Assembly (NCBI GenBank): GCA_034336665.1
Contig: JAPFBE010000013.1
Coordinates: 14,549,056-14,613,055 of the forward strand
DNA from: Luscinia megarhynchos
Lineage: Eukaryota; Chordata; Aves; Passeriformes; Turdidae
Direction: 5' to 3'
DNA length: 64,000 nucleotides
The notes beneath the pieces are model-generated. The model was not told the origin of the DNA. It saw nothing but the letters and a program-made list of their open reading frames with translations, and did not search any database. Positions 33,931 through 47,300 of this stretch are shown in pieces. Position 1 is the first letter of the stretch; each line of letters starts with the position of its first letter. The position numbers and the translations under genes were made by a program.

Positions 33931-36900
33931 CTTGGATTAGGTCCCTCCAAACAGGTGCTCAGTGTCTGTTGATTATTTTTTGTTTCTATTAGTCCCAGTC
34001 ACTGTTCCTGTGAATCTCTGTGTACTTCTTAAACCAGTTCTTCAGGAGGTGCCTGTGTACCAACATGCCACCAGATGTACAGCAATAGTGGGAAGGAGCA
34101 GAGGAAAGAGCCAGACATGAACAGAAGCCTCTGAAAACATCAGCAAGTGCCACAAGGTGGGGGAGGAAAGAGCAGGCAAGAGGCCAAGCCTTTCAAGCCA
34201 ATGGCTTTCAAGTGCTATTCCTTTCTCCTACCTTTCACTTGACTGTCCTGGTATAAGTCCTGTGGGAAGGGCTTGTCTTTGGTCCAGTGATACCACTCTT
34301 CACACCCATTTGTGTAACAGACCTCCTTAGTGATAAAAATTAGGTAGGGGGATTTGTAAAATACATGGCACTGGGGATTTGAAACTGCAGAATACCTGCC
34401 CCTCAGCTTGGCAGCCCCTCTGCACCTCTGTTCTCCATCTGCATGGAAAATAAAGGCTCCAGGGAAAATAAAAGCTCTGCTCACACACTAGAGCAGCACA
34501 GCTTACTGGAGTGAAGGGGCTCACAGGAAGAAGTGGCGAAATTCTCATTGCCTTTAGAGAGGCCAGGACTTTGACTAACACTTTTCACTGAGGTTTTGTG
34601 TATGGTTCCCACTGGTTTCCAAGTGGGACATAGATCTTTTGGGGTGAAAGAGCTTGTCAGTGATCCTGCAGCAAAAAGAAGAGAAGGAATGAAATTCAGT
34701 ACAGGGAGTGTGATGGAGCTTGGTCAAATTCCTCTGAGGGAAGGAAAAGGTTTTATCCTGTTCCTGGGCATATGGCAACATAGCAGAGCCCCTTCTGCTT
34801 GCTGTATCACACGGCTAATAAAACTCCTGTGCTCCACACTCAGCAGATGGTTTTGTGGCTGATGAATGAAGCAGAATGGGATCCTGTTCCCTTTCCTGCA
34901 GCTTTCCTGGCTGTGCAGTGCCAGAAGGAGCAAAGGTCACCTGTGTGTTGCTGTGTATGTCGATAATGCAGCAGAGCAGGGCTGTTAAACCTTGACAGCC
35001 TGGACGAGGGATCATCGAGGAGGCAGGGAAGGGAAGACAGATGAGTGAGATTTCAAATGCTGTGTCGAGAGACACTGCAGAATCTTTCATCAGAAAGGAG
35101 AAGGTATTTTAAAAGCTGCCTCTGCTGAGTGAGCTTTTGCAGGACTGCAGTGACACAGCAGACTCTGAGGCCAACCTTCCCCAGCTGGCCTTCTCCCTGC
35201 ACCAAAAATATTTCCAGATGGAACATGGACTCCCCATGCAGAAAATTGCATCTCCATAATTGCATCTCCCACTTTTCTCAGTTTCCTTGTAGTGGCCATG
35301 TGGCACCAAAAGAGATTCTCCACTGATAGGCTGAAATTCCTGGAGTTTAACTGGCTTTGCCAACCACTTTTACTCCCTATAGTTTGGTCACAAGCCATAA
35401 TCAATCTCATAAAAGTGTCTGGAAAACTTTACATGGAGTTATATACGGGGCAAAAGAAGGGTTTTTATGGCAGCTTGAACCAGGACTGTGTGTACATAAA
35501 TACACTAGAAATTGTTGTCTCTCAGGGCATAAATCTGGTATCTCTCCATCTGCCATACAGGAGAGAGGTCAGGACTATGTAATGTCTGAAGGAGCAAATT
35601 GAAGACTTTCTTCATAATAAAAGATGAACATAAAAACACAAAGGGTGTAAACAGTGTAATGATGATTTCTAAGTCTGCAGTTTGAGGGTTGAGCAGTACC
35701 AGCTCACACATACACATGGGGTGCTCTTCATGACTTTTCATCTGTGATGTCTGTGTGGGGCAGGAAATTATAAGGATTCAAAAAAGCCCTGCAGAAAACC
35801 TGTGGAAAAGGAGAAGGAAGAATTCTCCATGTTGCTGAAGCCCTCCCTGCTGCTTCTCTCCTCATTACTCCTCTGTGGACTCCAATAAATAGCAAACAGC
35901 TGCTGGGGCTCATTCCTTGCTGTCATATAACAGTAAGAAGTGTCCAAATGGAGCTTAAAAAAAATATCTTCTAATAACAGCATACCTCCCCTAAACTGCT
36001 TCCAGCACAGCCATTCCACAAAAATCATCCCATAAACACTTTAGAAGATCCCAGTAAAGCATGAACAGCCTCCAGTGGTATTATTAGAGGACTGCCTTGT
36101 AGTAAAATGAGAGCAGGCAGCCACTGCTGGTGCCAGCATCTCGTTTGCTCCATTCTCTCTTTTTCTCCTACTCCCCCAGGGTTTTTCATTGCCTCAGTTA
36201 GTAAAATGTGTCCTGTGATGCTGAGACTATCTTTTTGTTCATCTGGTGACCTGCTCTGCCTGTGAAAGAACCCAGCCTCCCTGCCAAGTTGGCACAGCCA
36301 TTGCAAGCCCCCAGCCCTGGCTCTGCAGGATAATTCTTCCCTACGTTTCAGCAGGCATCACTCTGCTGGGCTGGGGCATCTGTGGGGGCAAAAGAAGACC
36401 CAAGAGATGGATGCAGGGAAATGCTGCCCTCCCTCTTCCATTGGTGCTTATAAAGACAATGCTGTGGAGTCCACTCAACGTCTGACCCCTGAAAATGAGA
36501 GACTGAGCTGCCATGAGCACAGGAGAGATGCTACTGGAACAAGTGCCTGGGCACAAAAATAAAAAAACAAGTGTCTTCAAAAAAAAGAAGGAGGACCAGC
36601 TTTCAAACTCAGCAGCTGCCTTGAAATAGCTGAGCAGGGAGGACAGGGGCAAGGCAGCTTCCCTGAACTGGGAAGCATTGGTTTGAGAGAGGCTGCAGGG
36701 AAATAGGGAGGGAAGACTGCAGCAAGTGCAACCTGATGTTGGAAATCATCCTCATCACCAAGAACCTGGGCCTGGCTCACATTCATTCATAGCAACTGCA
36801 GATGGACATGATGGAACATTCCTTGAAACTGCTGCCCTGACAAAAGGAGCTGTTGCTTGAGCTGCAGAACCTGTGCTTGGAAGCTGTGCATGGTGTTATT

Positions 36901-39040
36901 ACATGTCTCATAAATCTTAAACTCTGGCTGAAAGTTTTCCCATCATCAGTATATCCACAATAACTTTTTTAATGGGGATTATCTGCTGCTTAGCAACATA
37001 GCAACTTTGCTGCAGGAAATGGTGGATTCTCTCCCTTCCATCAGTTTGTGCAGAATTTTCAAATCTCCTCTTTCTGAGTCCTTTCTTGCTCTGCCAGAGC
37101 TGGACCAAATGACCAGGGATTTCAAAGCTCTGCAAGTATACTCACACATTATATGATCAATAAACAGTTTCCTTTTGGAAATGCTGACCACATGCATTGC
37201 TGCTGCACTCCATTTTCCTTCTTTAGCAGCACATTTCCAAAAAATATCAGTTTCTAATAAAGTCTGTCTTTATCTAATCTGGTTAAAATAGTCCGTGTGG
37301 AAGCTGAGTCTGAAGCTGAATTATTCATATATCAATGTAAGCTTCATCATGAGAAATATAATTATAAAATAAGGGGGGTTTTAATACTGGCATCTCCCAG
37401 GTCTTCATTTTACAGCTGTAAAGTTCTGTGTATGTAGTGTTATTTGTAACAAACACTGATGAGAATAAGGATGCAGGAATGACCTTTCTGGACACATCAA
37501 AGGGGGCCATGTGCCCTGGTAACTCACTTCTGACATTGGCCCATGTTGAGGAAAACGGTGTTAGAAATCAGGGACCCTTCCCCCAGCTTTCCTTCAGACT
37601 GTCTCAGCTTGAGGTTGTATCCAAACCCATGGACCAGCTCTCCATGTGGTCTTCTGCATCCTTTGCACAGACACAGTGAAAAAACCTGGGCTTCCTTTGA
37701 AATCCCAAACTCAAAAGCAGTTGGTTCAAAGTGCAATAAATCACTGAAATTAGACAGCTAGAGTTGAGATTAAAAATTATCCAAGTCAGGCTTATAAGGC
37801 TTTACCTCTTGCTCTGCTTTCAGGTTTCAAAAGGATGTTTTCTTTCATCCTGCAACATGCTCATACTATCAGAGTTTTATTGGGAAGGGCTTGGAGTAAA
37901 GCTCTTTATTATTAAGGAGAGAATGGGATTCAGGGCTTTGGATAGGGGAGATTTAATTCAGTTCCCTCTGTCTCTGGGCACACCTGCAGTTGTAGCATGA
38001 GATAGAGCAGTTTTCTCTCCCATTTCCCCCTGACAAATGGCAAATTGCTCCAAGAGGTGTTCACAGCTCAGCAGGACAGGCATTAGCCCAGGCAGAGGTC
38101 AGTAATGCCATCCTGACCCAACAGGGGTGTGAATCCAGGAGCCTGCCTTTGACTAGGACCAGCACAAGTATTTTCTTGGAAGAGGCAAGAAAACGTGGAA
38201 TAACCTGCCCATAATGTCTTTATAAACACTAGTTTATTTCTAGCTTGTAATATCCAAATATTAGTGAGAGGAAAAAAAATATTATTTTTAGCCACACATC
38301 TGGGGATCAGCTATGACTATTAAATGCTTCCAGAAATAAATGGGCCAGGCTGCAAAGCCAGCCCTCAAAAATGAGGAAAGGTCATCTCTGTCCAGTTTCT
38401 CTCTCCTGGAACATCAGCAGGAGGAGGTTTCAGGCACCAAGGCAGTGCTAGCCCAGCAAACCATGGTCCCTTCTCAGAAACCTTTTCACAGAAAAGACAT
38501 GAAGTCCCAGCACATGAAGGGGAGCCCACTTGCCTAAACATTGTGTCTGCTTTACATTCATCATAACCAGACACTGAGTAAATGCAGTAAGAAGATATGT
38601 GCATTAAACTGGTTCAATTTTATCATCCACCTATGACTTTACCCTGGAAAAAACATTTTGAAAATCTTTTGAAGATCTACAAAACGAGCCCTTGATGTGC
38701 ATGAATCCTCACTACATGACTGTGGATTTTCCTCACTCTGAGGTGAGATGCAAAGTCAGTTGGGAACAACTCAATTTTCACAGTCTAAATAAAAGTCAGA
38801 GACTTAATTTGCAGAGCTCTCCATCAGCCTGAAAGGTTTATACAAATGGAGCAACAGTTTGGACAAAGTCTCAATCCCAGCCATAAATCATCAAGACATT
38901 AAAGCTCCACAGAGGCTTTTAGATGTTGCAGCAGGTTGAATGACATCTGAGAGCTGCAAGGAGTCCTTCAGGGCAGACCAGCTGATCAAATAGGAGATAT
39001 CAAACGTTCCCAAAGGATGTTGTCATTAAACTCAACCAGT
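33931..39040. other. Long unique stretch without a supported gene
   Basis: Frames of up to about 106 codons overlap on both strands throughout (34215-36652 shows many), with no domain, repeat or tandem array. An AT-rich patch at 37220-37380 (ATTATTCATATATCAATG and neighbours) stands out mildly and could be conserved noncoding DNA. ATTGCATCTCC occurs twice near 35245-35268. I see nothing else to annotate. Confidence 0.4.
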
Positions 39041-39230
39041 TCTTAGACAGTGGGACTGGCTGCCCTCCCAGGAAGCCTGCAGACCCCAAGAGGTTTAACA
39101 CAGAGAAATGTACATTTTCATGTCAGGGGTGGAATAACCCCACACAGCAGCCCAGGCTGGGGCCAGCTGAATAGACCCAAGAGTCCCAGGAGACTGTAAG
39201 GTGCCCACAAGCCAGCACAGGTGATCACAT
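39041..39230 (+). mobile_element. Probable CR1 ORF2 fragment
   Basis: The text GTGGGACTGGCTGCCCTCCC, then AAGAGGTTTAACACAGAGAA, TGTACATTTTCATGTCAGG, GGTGGAATAACCCCACACAG and CAGCCCAGGCTGGGG follows the CR1 ORF2 region upstream of the C-terminus. There, AGTGGGCC..AGGAACCTC is followed by TGAAGTTCAACAAGGCCAAGTG, CACCTGGG..GGAAGAACCC and CAGGCTGGGG. It is diverged, frames are broken, and no 3' tail is attached. Confidence 0.5.
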
Positions 39231-40388
39231 CCACAGATCACCCAGCAGGCTGAAGAATGCAGCTCTTCTACTCAGGAGATCTATTCTGGGTACAACACAG
39301 AGTTATGAGAGACAAAGGAATGAGTATCTTGAAAAAGAAGTGCCAAAGAAAGGTTGAGATTGCCAAACAGGATACAGGCAGTCTCTGGTCTAAACAGCAC
39401 CAAAAGAGAAGACATCTATTTAATAGATAGGTGTGCTTTTTTTATTTCTTTCCTTTTTGTTAGGAGGCTTCATGGCTGTGACTGTTGTAGACAGTCAATG
39501 GCTCATGGCTTAAATTACAAAGGGGTCAAGTAAATGCTATACTTGAAGCTGCAAGTGCCCCCAGCCCTGGTCCAACAGAAGCACTCATTGCCTCCCACCT
39601 ACAACTGGCATCTTTCAGCAAAACACATCTCTTACATGTACAGACAGGGAGAACATTGCCCAGCTCCACTGATGGCCCAAAAGTCCAGCAAAATGTCTGA
39701 AGCTGCTGTGTTCTGGACAAGGTGACAGGAGTTACCTCATTGGCTCTGTCTTGTGACTTTCTTAGTGTTCATTAAAAAATTAAATGCTAACCTAGAAGAG
39801 AAACACATAATATATTCCAGCATAAAGGAAAAAGATCAGAAACACACAGAGATAATAACTCTTCCTACATGAAGGAAACTAGTAAATCCAGAAATGATAC
39901 ACAGCTCCTTAATTCAACAGATCTTTTCTTTGGATAAATGTGGGTTTGGGAACGGTTTTGACCCTTGAATGCTGTTTTTCCTTTAATCCACTAATCCCTG
40001 ATCTCTCCTCCACCTCCACTCTCACTTTCTTTGTCTTGACTTGTCAGGACATGGACAATTTATACTTTATAAGCATTTTGCTGTGGTTCTGTATCACATT
40101 TTGGGTCATGCTAGAGATGAGCTTTCCAAACTGAAAGAAACATCTTTTACTAAGTTTTTCATATCAACTGCCTGATGCAAAGAGCTTCTTACCTGATGAT
40201 TCCTGGGACAGCATTTCCAAACAAAGCAGGTAAAACCCCTTTCCCTAAGCTGCATTTTGTTTCTGTAAGAGCAGCTGTCCACCCCAGGCTGCTCTAACAT
40301 GACATCAGAGCCCAGCATTCAGCTCCCACTGAACAGCAGCACATGCTGAAGCCAGGAAAGTGGCAGAAGAAAAAGAGAGGCCCCCAAC
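39231..40388. other. Unique sequence, nothing recognised
   Basis: No frame above about 70 codons and no repeat seen before the CR1 that follows. Confidence 0.45.
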
Positions 40389-40803
40389 ATAAGAAGGACA
40401 TGGATCAAATCCAGAGGAGGCCATGGAGATGTTCTGAGAGCTGGAGCCCCTCTGCTCTGGGAGACAGGGCTGGGAGAGCTGGGGGTGTTCATCCTGGAGA
40501 GGAGAAGTCTCCAGGGAGACCTCAGAGCCCCTGGTGGTGTCTAAAGAGGCTCCAAGAGACCTGGAGAGGGACTTTGGACAAGGGCCTGGAGTGACAGGAC
40601 AAGGGGGAAGAAATTCCTGGCTGCAAGAGTGGTGATGCCCTGGCTCAGGTTGCCCAGAGAGGCTGAGGCTGTCCCCTCCCTGGAAGTGTTCAAGACCAGG
40701 CTGGACAGGGCTTGGAGCAGCCTGGTCTAGTGGAAGATGTCCCTGCCATGGCAGAGGGGTTGGAATGAAGATCACTTCCTACACACAGGATTCTGTGATT
40801 CTC
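40389..40803 (+). mobile_element. CR1 LINE 3' portion, well preserved, with internal deletion
   Basis: The copy starts in ORF2 at AACATAAGAAGGACATGGA and runs through GGAGCCCCTCTGCTCTGGGA, GTTCATCCTGGAGAGGAGAA, CTCCAGGGAGACCTCAGAGC and GGAGAGGGACTTTGGACAAG. It continues with GTTGCCCAGAGAGGCTGAGG, TCTAGTGGAAGATGTCCCTG and the terminus GGATTCTGTGATTCT. At about 40605 the text jumps from GTGACAGGACAAGGGGG straight to AAGAAATTCCTGG, so the usual segment of about 45 bases between them (GGCTTCCCACTG to GATATTGGG) is missing. Frames 40305-40775 on both strands are shadows. It is among the least diverged CR1 copies here. Confidence 0.97.
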
Positions 40804-40987
40804 TTACAGGATTCCAGGGTCCATCCATGGCTGCTGCCATGCTCCCATCACGAGCACTGGCAAGGCTCCAGCCAGCACCCAGCTCCTTGAGAACCAACTC
40901 CATGTTGAGGCACTGCAGTCAGCTTCTGACCTGCTCCAATTTACCACATGTGCTTTTAACTGTTGTCCATCTAATCACCAATCTCCA
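40804..40987. other. Unique sequence
   Basis: No recognised element between the CR1 terminus and the short ancient repeat that follows. Confidence 0.4.
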
Positions 40988-41045
40988 GCCTGATCCAAAG
41001 CCCCCAAGTCAACAGAAGTCTCTTCTTGTCAAAATCTCTTCTGAT
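40988..41045. mobile_element. Possible second copy of the ancient GGGCCTGATCC element
   Basis: GCCTGATCCAAAGCCCCCAA, then GTCAACAGAAGTCTCTTC matches the left half of the palindromic amniote element described for 25932-26001. The right inverted end is poor (CTTCTGATCC), so this copy is decayed. Confidence 0.4.
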
Positions 41046-41077
41046 CCCCCAGTGCTGCACACAGTTTTCTTTCTCTC

Positions 41078-41341
41078 AAAAAAAAAAAAAAAATCCTGAA
41101 ATTTATTATTTTAATTTCATGCATTGTAAAAATGAATTATGATTTTCAATACATTTTGGAGAAATTCTGCAAAACATATGAAGTCACTGACTGAGATATA
41201 AATTAGGTGTCCTTTGTTGCTGCTTTCAAAGTAAGATTTTATCTGTGTACATTTTAGCTCCTTCTAGGCTAAACTGTTTTGCTGTGCTTACTCATGTGAG
41301 TGATTGTAGAGCAGTCCAGGGTTTGTTTTTTTTTTTTTTTT
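41078..41341. repeat. A16 and T16 homopolymers flanking AT-rich DNA
   Basis: A run of 16 A (41078-41093) and a run of 16 T (41326-41341) bracket about 230 bases of AT-rich unique sequence. They are in inverted orientation. No element body was recognised between them. Confidence 0.85.
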
Positions 41342-44300
41342 GGAGTAGCTCTTTTCAGTGTAAACCAGCCATTTCCAATTTGGCCTTAATTAGTAAAGCA
41401 TTTCCTCCAGGAATTTATTATTTATTTAACCTGCTTACCAAAAGAGTAAAACCTGCTCTTCAAAATCCTGTCTTTTTCTTCAATACCTGCTCTGAAAAGC
41501 AAAATGTAGAGCCATGAGGGTCATTTATATCTGGTTTTCAACCAGCTTGAACAATGTCATGTTGGTTAGGTGTTGTCTCCCCTTTTCCACCACTGCTCTG
41601 CTGCTCCAAAAATGAGCAATCCAGAGCAAGAGAAAGTGATCAGACACTGTTGGGCTGTGTCTTCCAAGCACCCATGACCTCCACTGCTATTTCCTTTCCC
41701 TCCTAGCCATGAGTGAGGAGAAGATTTTGACTTAGCATCAGGCTAAGAACACCAATCATCAAAGAGATTTGACCACTTGTTAAGAAATCTCAACATCTGT
41801 TACAGGCAGAATGGCTTTGACCTGTTCTTGCTTGTTCTCAATGTAACTGCACATGAAATTAATTTGACACAATCAGCTGCACTTATTTATTTTCTTAAGT
41901 CAGGTTTGCTTCTGTGTTTCCACTGCAGTCATGGCTCTGACATTGCCTCCAAGCCTCTGATGCAAAGAAAATTTCTTGTTTTCTCCTGAATTTCACAAAC
42001 CTGCCTATGAAGAACAGTTTATACATTCCTGGTGAGATGTGGGAAATGATAAGGTTTATCTCCAGCCTCACATATGTATGAACACACATGCATGTCTGGA
42101 GATTATCCACACCCCTAAAACTTCTGTTACTTCATATCAGACCCACATCTGCACATCATGGTGCACTCAACCCGTTTCCATATTGGTTATATTAAATATA
42201 GGTGCATATGTGCCCACCTATACATACCAAACCTGTGACTGTGATGATATCTTGTGGTAAGAGAATCAAGTGCCTCTTTGCTAAAAATGATGATGGCCTC
42301 TGTGGCCATCCTCAGAGGTATAAAGATAATTCTCATTATTTACCACTCAATTAAGCTTTTTTCAAGTGCTGAGTATGGACAGATTAACATTTAGAAAGGT
42401 CTCACAGAAGTGTTAAGAACCTGGCACACCTACTATATAGTTCCCTAAATATTAAGCTGTAACCAGGCTACAGGAAATTGTTAAGGCAATTGTTACAGGT
42501 AAGGTAATTATTATTATTTCCTCTGAGAGTGATGTTTTATTACCCTGGAGGCAGTCAGCATTTGAATTAGAGATCATAAAGAGCTATGAACAGTAACTTA
42601 TATTGTTTACTATTGCAGCTCAGGTGTTCCCTTCAGCTATGTCTTGCAAAGAAACACACCACTTTCCCCTCAAGGTGCCTGATGAGCTGTAGCTCCACAG
42701 AGCCAATGCTGATGGAAATGATGTCACTGCTTACCAGGCTCAGTGGACCAGAAAATCCCCCCTGGACCAGCTCAGATAGATTCCACAACCATTTACAGCC
42801 AGTGAAAATCACACACTGATTCAGGCTGTACCTGAGGGGGGGATGCAAGAGGGGGGATTTAAGAAATCATCTTTTCCCCCCTGTGGTGCTGCCTGCTCCT
42901 GCTCCCCTTCCTTGAGGCTGGGGGAGCCTGAAGGATGAACCTGGGGCTAAAACAGCCTGCTCATTACTGACCTGGGAAGGTGGACAAAAGAGATTTTAAT
43001 TATCTTTCCAGCTGTTGCTAAACCCAGAGGTAGTGTAAAGTTAGGGGGAAAGCAGGTGTTATTGCAGAGGTTGGCAGAACAAGCAGGGAAACAGCAGAAG
43101 TTGCTGCAGACTGGACAAAGACATCAGCAAAGAGCAGAAGACCCATCCTGTGTGCCTTGCATGGGGAGATGGGATTGGCTGTAGGATGGGAGAGGGGACA
43201 GAATGCAGCCCACTGTTTAGGATTCCAGATGTGTGGCTAGCAGGTGAAGTCAGCCAAGCTTTGGTTTTGGTAGCACTCATCACTCTCAGATGGATGCATT
43301 TCCATGGGTAAGCTGCCATTTTTCCACCCTTGGAAGCATTTCATCACAGCCATAGCAGAGGGAAACAGCCCTTCCCATAACCATTAACTGATTTGCCCTT
43401 TGGAAAGGATAGCTGGTAATGTATTCAGTAGTGTTACAGGCTTTCTACAGAGTCATGCCTTGGAGCCCTATTTACACCCTTACAGATGGCACATTTATCA
43501 GCTGTGCAGGCAGCATTCCCCCTCTGGCCAACACAGTCAGAAAATTTCCATCTACAGCTTCTACTGATTTCTGCTTAGAAAATCTCCTGCTCCAGGGCTT
43601 CTGTGAGACACCACAAAGCCATCAGCATGGCCTTTGAAAACAGGATTCATCTGCATCACACGAGGTTATTCCTTTCTGTGGAGACAGAAGGGAGCTTGTA
43701 TTGGTAACATTGGGGGATTCCTGATTTATGCCTTTCACAAACCCCTCACAGCCGAAAAGCTGATGAGATATTGAGAGCAAAGCACAAAGTTCATCTCATC
43801 TCATTTCATCTCAGGTCCTGGTTTGACAAGACTGCCCAGTACCAAGATTAAAGAGGAGAGTTGTGTGCCTCAGTTGTCCCTCAACCTGTGACCAGCAACC
43901 AGATTTTAGGGCATGACTCAACAGGGATGGGAAGTAGAAGGTATGAGACATACAACTAATTTGACATAGAGGAGAAAAATTTGGCTATATCAAAAATGAT
44001 GGCAAAGTGGTGCAGGCTCAGCTGTGCTGCAGGCTGCACAACTTCCACCCATTCAGAGGCACCTGCAATGGCTTAAAATCAGCCTTGTGGTGTCTGCAGG
44101 GCCATTTCTGCCTCCCACTGGTGCCCTTCCCTCCCAGTGTGAGATGCTGACAGTGCCACTGGCCTTGGCAATGGTGTGCACCCTCAGGCCACGGCTGCAG
44201 CAGGACACTAAGAGTCTGTGAACTGTGTTTTTGCTGCATGGAGTGGCTGAAATGAGTTGGGCTGGGTCTTGTGGCTTCCCAATGCTTCATCAGTGTCTCT

Positions 44301-47300
44301 AGAGGGAAAGCAGTGAAGCCTAAGGGCACAGTGAGACTCCCAAACAGTGCTGCAGATTCAGTCCCAGCTGCTCAGCTCTGCAGTTCCATGTTGTCCAGCC
44401 CTCTACACTCACTCTCACTCCTGTGGCATTGAAAACTCTTGTCTTACTTAACTCTATTAATTCATATTGAGGGATGAGAAGATAAAATACTTTGAGTCTT
44501 CTCCTTTTCAGTTGTAGCATATTTTCAGCTGAAACTCTCAACAGAAAGGTCAAGAACTGCAGACTTTTTTCCCGTTAAAATTTCACAGAGCCTTTTGTCT
44601 GAACCAGCTGACAATATGTCAGTGGAGTAGCTTGGGAGAGCTGGAGTCACCAAATACTGGGGCTGGCAGGGGGCTTCATGGACTGTGGTGCTCTCTGCAA
44701 ATTGGTCTGAGGGACACATCAAACCACCAGCTGCAGGGAAAGCCATGATTCACTGCTGCTTTCCTTTCTATCCCGATGCACTTTGCATGGTTGGGTTTGG
44801 CTCACTGGGCTGTGGTCCAGGCACACATCCTTGAAACGAAGCAAACCCACACTGAGCACCCCTTTGCTCCTGGGAACTGGGAGCCTGCTCTGCTCCACGT
44901 GTCATTTCGGAATGTGCCCGAAGATCTTTTAACTTCTTTAGAGCTCAGAGTGGGTATTGAGAGAAGACTGGAGCCAGTGGAATCCTTTTGAAGGAGATGC
45001 CAGCAATGCTCCCCTCTGCAAACAGGCTGCCCTTGGCCTCAAAGCCAGCACATCCTGCAGCTCCCACTAAGCTGGGTGGGCCAGGCTCCTGCCTCTGCAT
45101 GCTCAAGTAGTTCTTTCATAAGTGTCACCTCATCTGCAGGGAATTTGCATCCAAATTACACAGGGCTCCTAGCAGCAAAAACACTGCAATGGCAGTCGGC
45201 AGCCTGCTCCTCTCTGCTGGGACTTGAGGGCAGCTATGTACCCCCCATGCCAGTCTGTGGCTTGTGGCTTCATGCTGCTGCAGTAACTTAGACTCCAGGC
45301 ATCCGTCTGTGTTGTGTAAATATTGCAGCCAGCATAGCTGCAAACACACACACAGATTAGGGCACAGCAGAGCAGCCTCCCCAGCTCCTGCCTGGATCCT
45401 GCAGGACGCCTTCCTTCTGCATGGTGACACAAGAACACTGCTCCTCTCCCTGCTGCTACTCTAGAACACACTTAGAAAAGCTTGAAACTGCAACATCTAG
45501 GTATTTGCTGGGGTTTATTCCAGCACCAAAAGCCTCTGCAAGGGACCTAGCCTCTTCTTTGCAGTGCTGGACCCTTCAACATTGCTTTGCATCCTCCAGA
45601 CAAGACAAAAGGCTCTCAGGAGCTGGCAGCAGCCTCATCTCACCTAGATCTATGCCAAGAGATTCCCCATTAAAATTGTACTGGTTACACTGCACATGAA
45701 ACATTTCTCTGACCCCCATCCTTCTACTCTTCCTCTGTGGCATAAGGGAGAAGGAGATGAATAGATATTTTAGCCTGGGGAAATGGGTGGTGAGGCAGAG
45801 CCCCCAGGATGGCCTTGCTGGCAGAATGGTGGAGCACACATGTCAGCTGAGCTTTCTGGCCCGTCTGTCAGAACACCCCAAAATGCTGTCTGCTGGTAAA
45901 AGCATTTATCTGCAGTGCTGAGGCTGTGCTTGCAGCTGCTGGAGAGCTGCAGAGACAGCTTGAGAAGACCACATTAGGTCTTCAGGTTCTGGGTGAGACC
46001 ATGGTGAGTCTTTGAAGACTGGATGTTGAGGGAGCTGTTTATGGTAGCCAAAATGGGCTAGGTTCCCTCTCCTTTCTCCCTGTCATCCTTTGGGCTTTGA
46101 CAATCACCCATGAAGACTGGAGGAGGCATTTTTGAGCCTTCTTGGCAAAAAGAACTATATATGAACAGTGGGGGAAAAGCAGAATTCAACACTCTTCAAA
46201 AAAGGAAAAGTTCAAGCTGAGACAACCCATTATCCAAGGTGATTTAGAGAAATTGTGGATTAAATGTATATCCTGATGTATTGCTGGTTTATCAATCAGA
46301 TATCAACACAGAGTGGAAGGCAGCAGGAGGGGAGAAAAATCTCTCATGGCAGCTTCTCTGGCAGCTACTGACTGCTGTTTATGAAATGTTTAAGACACTT
46401 TACAAGGCACACGTGCTGAGGGCTCTGTGCTGGGGGTGGTCCATGAATGCAGCTCCTAAAGGTCCTACCCCACTTTTGCTGTGGGACATCTGGAAATTGG
46501 TGCCACTAGCTGCAAGTGTGTGGCCTGTGGATCACAGACTCATCTCTGCAACAGACAGAAGTGTAAAAATATCAAGGGCTCATTAAAAAATATAGAAGCA
46601 GAGGGAGTGTGAATGTGAAGAGCTGGTAGGACACATTAGTTGAAGTTACTGAATCCTAGGGCTGCTCTGTAAGCAAACAGAACCACCATAACCAATTTTT
46701 CAGTGGAGAGAGATGGAAACCTTCACATCAGCCAGTCTAGCCACTGAGTCTTTGCCTGGGTCTGGGCTGCTGACCCACAGTGAGCATCTGAAAGAGGAGA
46801 TGCCAGAGAGGGTTTAATTAAAAACCTCGACCAAGCTTGTGAATGGACTGATTTTTATCTTCAAACACCACTTTCAGGCTAGAGAAAGCTTGCAGGCTGT
46901 TGTGACACCCCAGCTAGAAGAAACAGTGCAAGGCTTAATGATACAAACCCTTAATGATGGCCTTGGAGAAGGCAAGTGAAGTAAGGGGGAAGAGTTGTTT
47001 GGTTTCAGGATTTTATTTAGATGCCTCAGGGCAAAGCATAAAACTTCAATCCTTTTTATTCCCAGGCCATTAGAGTCTGAAGTTTTGTCTCAGCTGAGGG
47101 ATGAGTTTAGGAGAAAAACACTCTGGAATTAGTGTTTCCATTAAGAAAAGGAATGAGAAATGAATAGTAATGGATGAAAGTGAAAAAAACCCCAAATGTT
47201 TACTGATAGAGTGCCCACACAGCATGGGAAAAGGTAAATAAATGCTAAATATGGCAGCATTTATCTTCTCCAGCCCATCCCTCTGCAGAATGCATTTTGG

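Noticed and set aside
40305..40775. 156-codon minus-strand frame
   Set aside because: It is antisense to a CR1 copy and repeats the complement of its 3' region.
42292..42310. Hairpin GATGGCC/GGCCATC as a possible small RNA
   Set aside because: A 7-base stem with a 5-base loop and no extension is far too short for a microRNA precursor.
44776..44991. 71-codon plus-strand frame with several retained CpGs
   Set aside because: It is too short, has no recognised domain and no clear splice sites. A few CpGs can survive by chance.
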